Assembly: GCA_947176965.1 (NCBI GenBank)
Contig: CAMWSU010000022.1
Span: forward strand, 1-34,844
Source of the DNA: an uncultured Lachnospiraceae bacterium
Lineage (GTDB): Bacteria; Bacillota; Clostridia; Lachnospirales; Lachnospiraceae
Length of the DNA stretch: 34,844 bases
Reading direction: 5' to 3'
The notes under the pieces are model-generated. The model searched no databases. It saw nothing but the letters and a program-made list of their open reading frames with translations, and was not told where the DNA came from. Shown here one piece after another: positions 1 to 8,030 of the stretch. The position numbers and the translations under genes are program-made. Each line of letters opens with the position of its first letter. The first letter of the stretch is position 1.

Positions 1-51
1 ATACGATATCATGCCTAGTCTCGTGGGCTCGGTTATGTGTATAAGAGACAG
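1..51 (+). other. Illumina Nextera adapter contamination (P7 end, i7 index, read-2/mosaic end)
   Basis: Bases 1-9 match the 3' end of the Illumina P7 oligo with one mismatch at base 7. Bases 10-17 (CATGCCTA) are the adapter-strand form of Nextera i7 index N706. Bases 18-51 match the Nextera read-2 adapter plus 19-bp mosaic end, except TT for AG at 33-34. This is library-preparation sequence assembled onto the contig end, not genome. Genomic sequence starts at about base 52. The match is from memory of the adapter set, but 50-odd bases in the correct order leave little doubt. Confidence 0.95.
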
Positions 52-74
52 GGATTATTCTGTATAAAAAAGAA

Positions 75-123
75 TGGCGCCTTGCGCCAATCTTTCGAAG
101 AATCTGCCTTTGGCAGATTCTTC
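75..123. terminator. Two consecutive perfect hairpins upstream of the first gene
   Basis: A 6-bp stem (75-80 with 84-89) is followed by a perfect 12-bp stem (97-108 with 112-123, loop TTT). There is no real T-run after the second stem on the + strand. These may be the terminator region of a gene lost off the left edge or a 5' leader structure. Because the sequence left of base 52 is adapter, the true upstream context is missing. Confidence 0.4.
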
Positions 124-166
124 CGGACTGAGAACTTTCCTAGTATCATAGAAAAGAGGGGATCTT

Positions 167-1348
167 ATGAAAGTCGGAGAAAAAAGAGACGGCGTGATTT
201 CCGTATCCTTTGCGATCGGGCAGGACGAGCAGGCACAGGGTGCCGCAGGAAAGAAGCAGGGAAAAACCAAATCCGTGCAGTTGGGCGCACCTATGCAGAA
301 AAACCCTGTCCAGGAGAAAAAAGAAGCGGCGCTTCGCAAGGCGCGCAAGATCGTATCCGATGTGTTTGAAGGAGATAATAAAGTTGCACTGGATATGGAA
401 AAGCGGCGCGCCAATATCAAAAAGCTGCAGGGCGAGTCCAGGGAGGCACAGACGGAATTAAATAAAATCAACAATCAGAAAGCGGAGTGGAAGAAGGAAT
501 ACGGCATTGCGGATGACAGTCAGGAGCAGAAGGATTTAGAACTGTTGGAGAAGCGTCAGGACAGCCAATGGCCCGGCAGCGGTATCATCCTTACACCGGA
601 AGAAAAAAAGCAGCTCGCTGAGATTGACGCCAAGGGTCTGACCGAATATCAGCAGCGAAGTCTTGAAGTAAACAAGGATGCGGGAATGTACCGCAACATT
701 GTAGAAAGCAGTAAGCCGCAGATCAAGGCGGAGAATGACGCTATTTACGGGATGAAGCAGAGCATACTTGCCAAACCCTATGAACAGAGCATGGGCTTCG
801 CACAGGATACGGCCGAGGATATTAAGCTGGCTGCGAGCAAAGAGGCTGCATACGGCATGATCAACGAAGTCAAAGACAAGGTTGACGAGGAAACGAAGGA
901 AGCACAGGAGAAGGCAGAGGAGCGCAAAGAGGAAAAAGAAGAAAAAGAAGAAAAGCTCGAAGCGCGCAAAGAGCAGGAGAAGGCGCAGGAAGAGCGCATC
1001 CAGACGCAGCGTGAGAACAAAGCCGAGCGTGAACAAACCCTGGAGCGTAACAGGGAGCGTGCCGCTGAACAGAAGAAAGAGGCAGAAAGCCTTAGAGAAA
1101 AGATCGCAGAGAAGACAAAGACGGAAAAAGCGGAGGAACCCGCCGCCGAAAAGTCGGAGGAAGAGCGCGGAACCGGCAGGAAGGACGACACCAAGGAGAC
1201 AGAGGATCGGAATGAAAAGCAAAGTTATACGATCACGGAGCTGTCTCAGGAGAAGGATACGGTGCAGGAGGATGTCAAGCGGGAGCTGAATAAGCTGGGG
1301 CTGACAGGAGAGGACGCGAAGGGCGTGGCTGTCGATAAGTATATTTGA
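167..1348 (+). CDS. Charged coiled-coil protein of unknown function
   Basis: A 393-residue ORF starting at an ATG with GAGGGG a few bases upstream. The product has no signal peptide or membrane segment. Residues about 60-110 and 230-350 are strongly heptad-like and rich in Glu, Lys, Arg and Gln, with runs such as KEEKEEKEEK, so a long alpha-helical coiled coil is expected. The short C-terminal part (about 355-393) is less repetitive and may be a small folded tail. I recognise no catalytic motif. It stands alone, with a terminator about 100 bp downstream and a truncated upstream context. Its acidic/basic repeat content makes remote homology to any coiled-coil protein unreliable. That it is coding is well supported by length, ribosome site and terminator; its function is unknown. 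Confidence 0.8.
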   Translation: MKVGEKRDGVISVSFAIGQDEQAQGAAGKKQGKTKSVQLGAPMQKNPVQEKKEAALRKARKIVSDVFEGDNKVALDMEKRRANIKKLQGESREAQTELNKINNQKAEWKKEYGIADDSQEQKDLELLEKRQDSQWPGSGIILTPEEKKQLAEIDAKGLTEYQQRSLEVNKDAGMYRNIVESSKPQIKAENDAIYGMKQSILAKPYEQSMGFAQDTAEDIKLAASKEAAYGMINEVKDKVDEETKEAQEKAEERKEEKEEKEEKLEARKEQEKAQEERIQTQRENKAEREQTLERNRERAAEQKKEAESLREKIAEKTKTEKAEEPAAEKSEEERGTGRKDDTKETEDRNEKQSYTITELSQEKDTVQEDVKRELNKLGLTGEDAKGVAVDKYI

Positions 1349-1444
1349 GTGCAGTAAGGAGCATGTGTCCGCTTGGAGCAAGTCAAAACCAATCGTAATA
1401 CGGTTAATAAAAAGTAAAAAGTAAACATTTATCGTCTTGACTTT

Positions 1445-1484
1445 GCGCACTACTACGATTAAAGTAATAGTGCGCTTGTTTTTT
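1445..1484 (+). terminator. Rho-independent terminator
   Basis: An 11-bp stem with one mismatch pairs 1445-1455 with 1465-1475 around a 9-nt loop and is followed by TTGTTTTTT. It ends the transcript of the coiled-coil gene that stops at 1348. Confidence 0.8.
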
Positions 1485-1561
1485 GCAACAATAGAATATA
1501 TGCGAGGTATGTTCTGTTGTCCATACGCGTGTGATCATCTGCGGCATAAAGGATGTGTACG

Positions 1562-3697
1562 ATGAAAGAGAAGATCAAAAAAGTTTTTCATAAAGATAAC
1601 ATACAGTGGATCAATGAACATTATATTCTGTTCTGCCTATATGAATCCCTTGCTTTGAACCTGATTCTTGAGAGTATTTCGCGCCATTCCCTGCTCAAGG
1701 CATTGCTATATGTGATCCAACGGCCGGTGATGTTTGTGTTTAATGCATTGATCCTGCTGCTGTTTTTCGGAGTCGGAAGCATTGTTCGCAGAAGAATCAT
1801 GTATAATGCGATCATTTTTATCCTGCTTTTGGCGCTTGGCATTACAAACGGAATTCTGCTCTGTTTTCGGACAACGCCGTTTGCAGCGGTTGATTTTTTA
1901 CTGATCACATCGGCGGTCCGCATTGTAAAGCTGTATTTGTCGCCGATTGTAATTGGGGTGATTTTGTTTGCAATCCTTGCGGCGGTTGTCTTGAGCGTGG
2001 TGCTGGGGTTAAAAACACCGAAATATCAGGGAAAACTGCATATACTGGCAACGCTGGCGATTGCTGTGGTCTATGCGTTCAGTCTGATCGGCATCAATCG
2101 TCTGCTGATCGTGTGCGGCGTGGCTACAGAGAATTTTTCCAATTTGGCGGATGCCTACCGTGATTACGGATTTCCCTACTGCTTTGCCAACAGTATCATC
2201 AACCTCGGGATGGAGAAACCGGATGATTATTCTCCGGAGCTGATCGAAAATGTTGTGCAAGGCTCGTTAAATGCGCCGTTTCCGGTCAACCCGCTGGAGC
2301 CGGGCATGGGAAACGGAGCCATGGGCGGAACAAATGCACCGGGAGAAATCGGCACTGTGCCTTCGGGTATGAATCCGGAACCGACGGGGGAGCCGGCGGG
2401 AGAAAATCAGCAGCCGGATACTGCGCAGACCGGAGAAACCGGAGGGATGCCGAATATTATTTTTGTCCAACTGGAATCCTTTTTTGACCCGTATACGGTT
2501 GCGGGATTGGAGTTTTCGCAGGATCCGATTCCGTTTTATCGTGAACTGACCGAGCAGTATACGACGGGCTATCTGTATGTGCCGTCCGTCGGAGCGGGTA
2601 CCGCCAATACGGAGTTTGAGATTTTGACGGGGATGAATCTCGACTTTTTCGGCCCCGGCGAATATCCGTATAAAACGATCTTAAAATCGACGACCTGTGA
2701 GAGCATTGCGAACAACTTAAAAGCGCTTGGTTATACGGCCCATGCGATCCACAATAATGACGGGACATTTTATGACAGGCACATTGTTTTTTCACAGTTA
2801 GGTTTTGATACGTTCACACCGATCGAATACATGTATGATGTGGAACGCAATGTCAACGGTTTTGCAAAAGATGAGATCTTAGTCGGAGAGATCTTAAAAG
2901 CAATGGATTCCACACAGGGAGAGGATATCGTTTATGCAATCTCCGTGCAGGCGCACGGGGAGTATCCGTCTCAGCGTTTAGACGATGAGGAGCCAATCTT
3001 TATCCGCTATACGGATTTGAGCATGGCGTATGCTTGGAGCTATTATGTAAACCAAATAGCGGAGGATGACTGTTTTGTACGGGATCTTGTTACGGCGCTT
3101 GAGGAGCGGGGAGAGCCGGTGCTTCTTGTGCTTTACGGAGACCATCTGCCATATATGAATCTGGAAACAGAGGATGTGGAAGGCGGTGTGCTCACCGCAA
3201 CGGAGTATGTGATCTGGGATAATATCGGTCTTCAAAAAGATGACATCAATTTGGAAGCATATCAGCTTTCCGCGAAGGTGCTTGAGGAAGCAGGCATTAC
3301 ACAGGGAATTTTAACGAAGCTTCATCAGAGCTGCATGTGGGACGAAGATTATCTCAGCAAGCTGGAGGTACTCCAGTATGACATGCTTTACGGTGACAGG
3401 GAGATTTACGGCGGCATCAATCCTTATGAGGCGACGGATTTAAGGCTTGGCATTGACGAGATTACCGTGACTGCCGTTACGAAGGAGGAGGAAGGGCTTG
3501 TTTATGTTTACGGAACGGGCTTTAACGAGTACAGTCATGTGTGTGTCAATGGGGAAACACAAAAGACAACGTATGTGGAGTCGGGAATGCTTTTGATAGA
3601 GGATCCGCAGTTGACTGCGGGCGACATTGTGACAGTCGCCCAGATCGGCACGGACAATATCACACTCGGAGAGACGGAGGGCTATGTCTGCGAGTGA
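1562..3697 (+). CDS. LTA synthase family phosphoglycerol transferase (membrane sulfatase-fold enzyme)
   Basis: Likely transfers glycerol-phosphate from phosphatidylglycerol to a glycolipid or polymer acceptor outside the membrane. About five membrane helices lie in residues 20-195. A Gly/Pro/Thr-rich linker (about 235-290) follows. The extracellular sulfatase-fold domain then begins with the metal-binding motif FVQLESF (about 300). The putative nucleophile threonine is in GTANTEFE (about 348), and the late metal site is YGDHLP (about 525). These are the expected LtaS-family landmarks. The last 85 residues form an extra beta-rich module resembling an IPT/TIG fold, unusual for LtaS. I chose the ATG at 1562 because AAAGGA (1548-1553) sits 8 nt before it; the ATG at 1553 overlaps that site. 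It is flanked by cell-envelope genes. The acceptor polymer cannot be told from sequence. Confidence 0.88.
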   Translation: MKEKIKKVFHKDNIQWINEHYILFCLYESLALNLILESISRHSLLKALLYVIQRPVMFVFNALILLLFFGVGSIVRRRIMYNAIIFILLLALGITNGILLCFRTTPFAAVDFLLITSAVRIVKLYLSPIVIGVILFAILAAVVLSVVLGLKTPKYQGKLHILATLAIAVVYAFSLIGINRLLIVCGVATENFSNLADAYRDYGFPYCFANSIINLGMEKPDDYSPELIENVVQGSLNAPFPVNPLEPGMGNGAMGGTNAPGEIGTVPSGMNPEPTGEPAGENQQPDTAQTGETGGMPNIIFVQLESFFDPYTVAGLEFSQDPIPFYRELTEQYTTGYLYVPSVGAGTANTEFEILTGMNLDFFGPGEYPYKTILKSTTCESIANNLKALGYTAHAIHNNDGTFYDRHIVFSQLGFDTFTPIEYMYDVERNVNGFAKDEILVGEILKAMDSTQGEDIVYAISVQAHGEYPSQRLDDEEPIFIRYTDLSMAYAWSYYVNQIAEDDCFVRDLVTALEERGEPVLLVLYGDHLPYMNLETEDVEGGVLTATEYVIWDNIGLQKDDINLEAYQLSAKVLEEAGITQGILTKLHQSCMWDEDYLSKLEVLQYDMLYGDREIYGGINPYEATDLRLGIDEITVTAVTKEEEGLVYVYGTGFNEYSHVCVNGETQKTTYVESGMLLIEDPQLTAGDIVTVAQIGTDNITLGETEGYVCE

Positions 3698-3792
3698 GAG
3701 GGGCGGCAGGAGGCGCAAAGGCGGTCTGATACCTGCTCCGGTTCGGGATAAGCGGATGTTTTTTCGGATATGATCAGATATGAGTTATGTAC

Positions 3793-3822
3793 TTGCCCGC
3801 AGGGGGATAGATATGTTATAAT
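3793..3822 (+). promoter_or_regulatory. Extended -10 promoter for the deacetylase gene
   Basis: TGTTATAAT gives a consensus -10 (TATAAT at 3817-3822) with the extended TGn element. A weak -35 (TTGCCC, 3793-3798) lies 18 bp upstream. It sits 50 bp before the deacetylase start. Confidence 0.6.
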
Positions 3823-3871
3823 GGTAATCGTGTGAAAGGAACAGAAACGGGTGTTCCTTCGGAGAGCGCAT

Positions 3872-5095
3872 ATGGCAGAGCTAGAGAAGGCGCCGGAAAA
3901 GCCTGCAAGAACACAGGCGGAGCGGAGACGGCGGATCAATCGATTAAAGAAAATCATTGTACTGACGGTCATTTTGGCAATCCTGCTGCCTGTGCTTCTG
4001 TGTATCATTCTTTTTTTCAAGGTGGGCAGATTAGAGCAGAAGGTGCAGGAGCTTGAGGCGGCGCGCGAAGTGCGGCTTGCCGCACAGATGAGCGATTCAC
4101 GGAGACTTTCTTCTGGCGGGGGAGAAGCCGGCTATCTTGCACAGGCGGACGGGAGTGCAGACCCTGTGATGGGAACGAATGCGTCAGACGGCATCTCACC
4201 GGACGGCATGTTGATGGGGGGCACACCGATATATAGCACGCCGGAAGAGGCGGGAACTGCCGAAAGCGTCGTATCAGGCGAAGATATTCCGGATTCTGTC
4301 AGTGAAGACGAGGGACAAGCCGGTGACGGAGCGGATATGCACGCGGGTGACGGCGCTGCGGATGGCGGCGCACAATCCGAGGACGGCACGGACGCGGATG
4401 TGCAGAGTGAAGCTGGGGAGGATGCGGAATTAAGCGGAGAGCAGCAGTATCCGGATTACCGCAAGGTGTATCTGACATTTGATGACGGACCGAGCAGCAA
4501 CACCGAAGAGATTTTGGATATCTTAGACCGTTATGGCGTGAAAGCAACCTTTTTCGTTGTGGGTAAGACGGATGAGCATTCGCAGGAAATGTACCGGCTC
4601 ATTTTGGAGAGAGGGCATACGCTGGGGATGCATTCCTACAGCCATCGGTATGGTGAGATTTACGCATCGACGGAGGCGTTCACCGAGGATTTAGAGAAAA
4701 TCCGCAGTTATCTGTATGACATGACCGGCGTGACAAGCTGTTTTTACCGTTTTCCGGGAGGAAGCAGCAATGCGCTCAGCAGCACGGATGTGCAGGAGCT
4801 GATCGATGTTTTGAATGAGCGGGGCATCATTTATTTTGACTGGAATGTCGTAAACGGAGATGCGGGAAGCGTACAGCTTTCGGCGGCGCAGCTTGCGGAT
4901 AATGTAACAAACAATATGGAACGGTATCGCACGGCGATCGTGCTGATGCATGATGCGTCAGGAAAACATGCAACAGTTGAGGCGCTGCCGGTGATCATAG
5001 AACGCATTTTACAGATGGAAAATACCGTTATCCTGCCGATCACGGAGGACACGGCACGGATCCAGCAGGTAAAAGCGGAGGAAGAGAGCGAGTAA
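3872..5095 (+). CDS. Membrane-anchored polysaccharide deacetylase (NodB/CE4 domain)
   Basis: Predicted to remove acetyl groups from N-acetylated sugars, most likely peptidoglycan GlcNAc, at the outer membrane face. Residues about 27-49 are a signal-anchor helix followed by a short coiled coil. Residues 55-195 are a low-complexity Gly/Asp/Ser/Glu spacer. The CE4 domain runs from about 200 to 385 with all five motifs: TFDDGPS (about 203), HSYSH (about 253), RFPGG (about 293), DWNV (about 323) and LMHDA (about 357). The first Asp pair and the two His residues form the metal site. The start at 3872 has GGAGAG five bases upstream; a GTG at 3851 preceded by AAAGGA would add seven residues. It lies between an LtaS-like enzyme and a bactofilin, which suggests a shared wall-shaping task. 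Confidence 0.88.
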   Translation: MAELEKAPEKPARTQAERRRRINRLKKIIVLTVILAILLPVLLCIILFFKVGRLEQKVQELEAAREVRLAAQMSDSRRLSSGGGEAGYLAQADGSADPVMGTNASDGISPDGMLMGGTPIYSTPEEAGTAESVVSGEDIPDSVSEDEGQAGDGADMHAGDGAADGGAQSEDGTDADVQSEAGEDAELSGEQQYPDYRKVYLTFDDGPSSNTEEILDILDRYGVKATFFVVGKTDEHSQEMYRLILERGHTLGMHSYSHRYGEIYASTEAFTEDLEKIRSYLYDMTGVTSCFYRFPGGSSNALSSTDVQELIDVLNERGIIYFDWNVVNGDAGSVQLSAAQLADNVTNNMERYRTAIVLMHDASGKHATVEALPVIIERILQMENTVILPITEDTARIQQVKAEEESE

Positions 5096-5141
5096 CGCCT
5101 GAACAGATGCGCAGGCTGTTGCGGAAAGGTGTGGTTGAAAG

Positions 5142-6647
5142 ATGGGATTTTTTTCGGACTTAAAGGAAGACTTATCGCAGGCCGTCAGCGAATTGATGCC
5201 TGACGAAACGGCGGATGCCGAACAGACAGAAAGCCAGACGCTGGCCGATATGGTAGACCGGCTTGATGCGATGAGTGAGACAGAGCCGGATTCGTCGGTA
5301 TTTGAGGAGACGGGAGAGGTGCAGACCGAGGAAGAAGAGCTGCTGGCAGAACTGTTTGGGGAGTCGGAGAGTACCCTGGAGCGCGAAGACGTATCGGAAG
5401 AAGCCGCAGCAGAATCGGAAGCAGAGGAAATGGAGCTTGCACAGCTGCTTGAGGCGGCCGAGAGCGATTCGGAGGCAGAGGAGCCTGTATTGGATACTGT
5501 CTTGGATTTGGAGGACAGCACAGAAGATGTACAGAGTGAAGAAGACAAGCTGTTGGCTGAGCTGTTTGATCTGACGGCGGATGCCGAAGATCTTGTGGAG
5601 GAGAACACGGAAGAACCGGATATCGCAGCGGATGAAGCACAAGCGGTCCGGGAGATGGCGGATACACCGGAGATGACTGCGGTGGAGCCGGATACTGTGC
5701 TGGATGAGATCATGTCGGGCGGTATGACGGAAGGCGGGACAGAGACGGTCAAAACAACAGAAGAAGCGTCGGAGACAGACATCCTGATGGCAGAAACGGA
5801 CGATACGATGAGCGAGTCGGCAGAGGCAGAAGCCGTGATCGAAGAAAATACGGCGGGGCTGTTTGGAGCATCAATTTCAGAAGCAGAATTGGTGCCGGAT
5901 GCGTCCGAAAACGGCATGATTGAAGAAAGCATGCCGGATGCATCTGAAAACAGCATAATGGAGGAAAGTATGCCGGATACGGCAGAAAATAATATGATAG
6001 AGGAAAGCATGCCGGATGCGGCAGCGGAAACAGAAATCATAAAAGAAGCGGAGGCAGAAAAAATGTCAGAGGAAGTAATGGAAATGGATAGTACAGCAGT
6101 AAACGAGGAAGAAAAAGAAGTAGAGAAGGAAGGGGTTAAGAGCATGCAGGAGCAGTTATTTGGTGAGAACGAGGTAGCAAGTGATGAGAAATCTATAATC
6201 ACGGAAGGAATGACGATCACTGGTGACGTTATATCGAAGGGATCTTTAGAAATCTTCGGAACGATCACGGGTAATATTGACATTCTCGGCAAGCTGGATG
6301 TGACCGGCGTAGTCAATGGCAATTCCAAGGCGGCTGAGATTTATGCAGAGTCAGCAAAGATCGTCGGTGAAGTAAATTCTCTCGGAAGCGTAAAGGTTGG
6401 ACAAAGTTCTGTGATCATCGGTAATATCATGGCAACAAGCGCAGTCGTCGCAGGAGCAGTTAAGGGTGATATTGATGTCAAAGGACCTGTTATCTTAGAT
6501 ACCTCCGCGATCGTCATGGGCAATATCAAGTCTAAGTCCGTTCAGATCAACAACGGTGCGGTTGTGGAAGGTATGTGCTCTCAGTGCTATGCGGATGTTA
6601 ATCCGACTGCGTTCTTTGATGAGTTCAAGAAGACCGCGAAAATATAA
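5142..6647 (+). CDS. Bactofilin with long acidic N-terminal extension
   Basis: A cytoskeletal polymer-forming protein. The C-terminal part (residues about 350-490) is a bactofilin beta-helix with regularly spaced Gly/Val/Ile turns, such as ITGDVISKG, ITGNIDILG and VKGDIDVKG. The first 335 residues are highly acidic and low in complexity. They contain about four copies of an LFG/LAELF-like motif (near residues 70, 140, 240 and 338) and three exact-period 13-residue repeats around PDASEN..MEESM. Ordinary bactofilins are about 120-200 residues, so 501 is unusual. An in-frame ATG at 6144 with a good ribosome site would give a 167-residue protein of standard size. The deacetylase is immediately upstream and pyrH 41 bp downstream. 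Bactofilins in other bacteria recruit wall enzymes; the same role here is inference. Confidence 0.88.
   Translation: MGFFSDLKEDLSQAVSELMPDETADAEQTESQTLADMVDRLDAMSETEPDSSVFEETGEVQTEEEELLAELFGESESTLEREDVSEEAAAESEAEEMELAQLLEAAESDSEAEEPVLDTVLDLEDSTEDVQSEEDKLLAELFDLTADAEDLVEENTEEPDIAADEAQAVREMADTPEMTAVEPDTVLDEIMSGGMTEGGTETVKTTEEASETDILMAETDDTMSESAEAEAVIEENTAGLFGASISEAELVPDASENGMIEESMPDASENSIMEESMPDTAENNMIEESMPDAAAETEIIKEAEAEKMSEEVMEMDSTAVNEEEKEVEKEGVKSMQEQLFGENEVASDEKSIITEGMTITGDVISKGSLEIFGTITGNIDILGKLDVTGVVNGNSKAAEIYAESAKIVGEVNSLGSVKVGQSSVIIGNIMATSAVVAGAVKGDIDVKGPVILDTSAIVMGNIKSKSVQINNGAVVEGMCSQCYADVNPTAFFDEFKKTAKI
5895..6011 (+). repeat. Three 39-bp tandem repeats within the bactofilin gene
   Basis: Units begin at 5895, 5934 and 5973, each exactly 39 bp, with a partial fourth at 6012. 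They encode a 13-residue acidic unit of the form PDxxEN-x-x-xEESM. The copies have diverged mostly without changing the acidic character. Confidence 0.85.
6126..6146 (+). promoter_or_regulatory. Possible internal ribosome site and start in the bactofilin gene
   Basis: AAGGAAGGGG at 6126-6135 lies 8 nt before an in-frame ATG at 6144. Initiation there would remove the acidic extension and give a 167-residue bactofilin. Purine-rich Glu/Lys codons could create this by chance. Confidence 0.4.
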
Positions 6648-6688
6648 AATGGATTTGCAGAAAGCCTGAATAAAGAGGAGAGAACGGC

Positions 6689-7396
6689 ATGAAGCGTATT
6701 CTATTGAAGCTGAGCGGCGAAGCGTTGTCGGGTGATAAGAAGACCGGATTCGATGAAGCGACGGTCAGAGAGGTTGCGCTGCAAATCAAGCAGCTTGTCG
6801 AAGACGGGATTGAGGTCGGTGTCGTGATCGGCGGCGGCAATTTTTGGAGAGGGCGATCAAGTGAGAATATCGACCGTACCAAAGCCGACCAGATTGGTAT
6901 GCTGGCAACGATCATGAACTGTATATATGTGTCTGAAATATGCAGAAGCGTCGGATTGATGACGAATGTATTGACGCCGTTTGAGTGTGGTTCCTTTACA
7001 AAGCTCTTTTCTAAGGATCGCGCAAACAAGTACTTCTCAAAGGGTATGGTCGTGTTTTTTGCGGGTGGAACCGGGCATCCTTATTTCTCCACGGATACCG
7101 GAGTGGTATTGCGTGCGGTCGAAGTGGAGGCCGACGTGATCCTGCTTGCAAAGGCGATCGACGGAGTTTATGATGACGATCCAAGGACAAATCCCGCGGC
7201 CCAAAAATACGACAAGGTTTCGATCGACGAGGTGATCGCGCGCAATCTGCAGGTCGTTGACATGACGGCATCCATTTTAGCCAGAGACAATCAGATGCCG
7301 ATGCGTGTATTCGGACTGAATGAAAAAAACAGTATTGTAAATGCGATAAAGGGTGATTTTGGCGGTACGGAAGTGACTGTGGTCAGGGAGGGTTAA
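6689..7396 (+). CDS. pyrH: UMP kinase
   Basis: Phosphorylates UMP to UDP in pyrimidine nucleotide synthesis; cytoplasmic hexamer of the amino-acid kinase fold. The 235 residues match the usual bacterial length. Landmarks are KLSGEAL (residue 7 on), GGGNFWRG (about 49), the TDTGVVLRAVE segment (about 137) and DGVYDDDPRTN (about 157). GAGGAG lies 9 nt before the ATG. It opens the conserved pyrH-frr-uppS-cdsA-dxr-rseP block. The usual upstream partners rpsB and tsf are absent, replaced by the bactofilin gene. Confidence 0.97.
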   Translation: MKRILLKLSGEALSGDKKTGFDEATVREVALQIKQLVEDGIEVGVVIGGGNFWRGRSSENIDRTKADQIGMLATIMNCIYVSEICRSVGLMTNVLTPFECGSFTKLFSKDRANKYFSKGMVVFFAGGTGHPYFSTDTGVVLRAVEVEADVILLAKAIDGVYDDDPRTNPAAQKYDKVSIDEVIARNLQVVDMTASILARDNQMPMRVFGLNEKNSIVNAIKGDFGGTEVTVVREG

Positions 7397-7397
7397 T

Positions 7398-7946
7398 ATG
7401 GACGCAAGATTAGTGCAGTACGAGGAAAAAATGCAGAAAGCGCTTGAGTTTTTGCAGGCAGATTTTCAGACGATCCGTGCGGGGCGTGCCAATCCGCATA
7501 TTCTGGATAAGATCAAGGTGGATTATTACGGAACGCCGACGCCGATTCAGAGTGTCGGTAATATCACGGTTCCTGAGGCAAGAATGATCCAGATTGCGCC
7601 TTGGGAGAAATCGCTGATCAAGGAGATTGAGAAGGCGATCATGATGTCCGACATCGGAATCACGCCGTCGAACGACGGAGCGGTTGTGAGGCTGGTATTT
7701 CCCGAACTGACGGAGGATCGAAGAAAAGAACTTGTCAAGGATATCAAGAAAAAGGGCGAGGACAATAAAGTTGTTATCCGTAATGCCAGACGCGACGGCA
7801 ATGATGCGGTGAAGAAACTCAGCAAGGAAATCTCGGAGGACGAGGTAAAGCAGCTCGAAGAACAGCTTCAAAAGGCGACGGATAAGTACATCAAGGAAGT
7901 TGACACACTCGTCGAGAGCAAATCAAAGGAGATCATGACGGTATAA
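7398..7946 (+). CDS. frr: Ribosome recycling factor
   Basis: Works with EF-G to split post-termination ribosomes. The 182 residues match the family's usual length of about 185. Landmarks are TIRAGRANP (about 26), YYGTPTPIQSV (about 43) and the RKELVKDIKKKGED helix (about 112) of the three-helix bundle. It begins two bases after the pyrH stop, so the two are surely co-transcribed and probably translationally coupled. Confidence 0.97.
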   Translation: MDARLVQYEEKMQKALEFLQADFQTIRAGRANPHILDKIKVDYYGTPTPIQSVGNITVPEARMIQIAPWEKSLIKEIEKAIMMSDIGITPSNDGAVVRLVFPELTEDRRKELVKDIKKKGEDNKVVIRNARRDGNDAVKKLSKEISEDEVKQLEEQLQKATDKYIKEVDTLVESKSKEIMTV

Positions 7947-7955
7947 GCGGAAATG

Positions 7956-7990
7956 GGGGGCGCACGGCATGCTTGCATGCGGGTGCGCCC
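7956..7990 (+). terminator. GC-rich hairpin between frr and uppS
   Basis: GGGCGCAC at 7958-7965 pairs with GTGCGCCC at 7983-7990, with a further GCATGC/GCATGC palindrome in the loop. Only TTGTCT follows, so it is a weak terminator or a processing/attenuation hairpin inside the operon rather than a hard stop. Confidence 0.45.
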
Positions 7991-8030
7991 TTGTCTGACG
8001 ATGGGCACATTCTTTTGAGGAGGGAAGGGC

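Noticed and set aside
536-1450. A 304-residue Leu/Phe-rich open frame on the - strand
   Set aside because: Mirror image of the Glu/Lys/Arg-rich coiled-coil gene and it runs across that gene's terminator.
5009-6328. A 439-residue Ser-rich open frame on the - strand
   Set aside because: It is antisense to the acidic part of the bactofilin gene; Glu/Asp/Ala codons on one strand read as Ser/Ala/Val on the other. No ribosome site or promoter supports it.
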